Assembly: GCA_002007465.1 (NCBI GenBank)
Contig: LNAC01000009.1
Coordinates: 4,607,050-4,671,049 of the forward strand
Reading direction: 5' to 3'
Source of the DNA: Ailurus styani
Lineage: Eukaryota; Chordata; Mammalia; Carnivora; Ailuridae
Length of the DNA stretch: 64,000 bases
A program made the position numbers and the translations under genes. The notes under the pieces are model-generated. The model did not search any database. It was given only the letters and a program-made list of their open reading frames with translations, and was not told the DNA's origin. Below, piece by piece: positions 63,928-64,000 of the stretch (its first letter is position 1; the number at the start of each line of letters is the position of its first letter).

Positions 63928-64000
63928 AAGATTTTATTTACTTATTTATTTGGTGGAGAGAGAGATCACAAGTAGGCAGAGAGGCAGGCAGAGAAAGAGG
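63928..64000 (-). mobile_element. CAN SINE, cut by the window edge
   Basis: 'AGATTTTATTTACTTATTTA', 'AGATCACAAGTAGGCAGAGA', 'GGCAGGCAGAGAAAGAGG'. It abuts the previous SINE tail to tail. Confidence 0.93.

Noticed and set aside
1..64000. tRNA genes
   Set aside because: All tRNA-like A/B-box sequence seen belongs to CAN SINE heads or MIR copies; no complete cloverleaf was found.
1..64000. CRISPR array, operon, phage or defence system
   Set aside because: The repeats are SINE, LINE, LTR and microsatellite DNA; there is no regular repeat-spacer pattern, ribosome-binding context or clustered long coding sequence. The window is mammalian.

Overview
This window reads as carnivoran nuclear DNA, probably from an arctoid caniform and most likely a mustelid. 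The basis is at least thirteen tRNA-Lys-derived CAN SINEs, recognised by the GGGGCGCCTGGGTGGCTCAG head, the CAGGTCATGATC block and a CT-rich then A-rich tail. The youngest have perfect target-site duplications and the internal form ACAAGTAGGCAGAGAGGCAG, which I associate with musteloids; the family assignment is inference from memory. No bacterial, plasmid or viral gene organisation is present.

I find no convincing protein-coding exon, tRNA, rRNA or snRNA gene. The open reading frames are short, or they fall in repeats (purine tracts, SINEs, antisense L1) or in the GC-rich island near 16 kb. The sequence looks like an intergenic interval or a large intron.

Layout: 0-3 kb is mostly unique, with one candidate conserved noncoding element (CNE). 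3.2-12.3 kb is a dense graveyard of L1 pieces in both orientations, with nested SINEs, one Tigger DNA transposon and MaLR-type LTRs. 13-17 kb holds MIR and L2 copies, a CNE candidate and an orphan CpG island (about 16.0-16.6 kb). 17.4-19 kb is again L1. 19-35 kb is MIR/L2-rich and carries the strongest block of unique DNA that keeps CpGs in AT-rich surroundings (23.3-24.0, 30.5-31.1 and 32.5-33.0 kb). 35.8-39 kb holds a SINE within a SINE, CA and GAAA/GGAA microsatellites, and L1 noncoding sequence. 39-64 kb is dominated by very old MIR and L2 copies and LTRs, with further CNE candidates near 43.3, 53.4 and 61.5-62.0 kb, and a pair of inverted REST (RE1-like) sites at 55.4 kb.

The overall picture is a regulatory interval next to, or inside, a developmental gene that lies outside the window. 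I cannot name that gene. Conservation cannot be seen from one genome, so every CNE call is a hypothesis resting on uniqueness, CpG retention and motif content. Repeat subfamily names come from remembered consensus sequences, and boundaries are usually good to 5-30 bases where a target-site duplication is seen and looser elsewhere. A single N at 51723 marks a probable assembly join.
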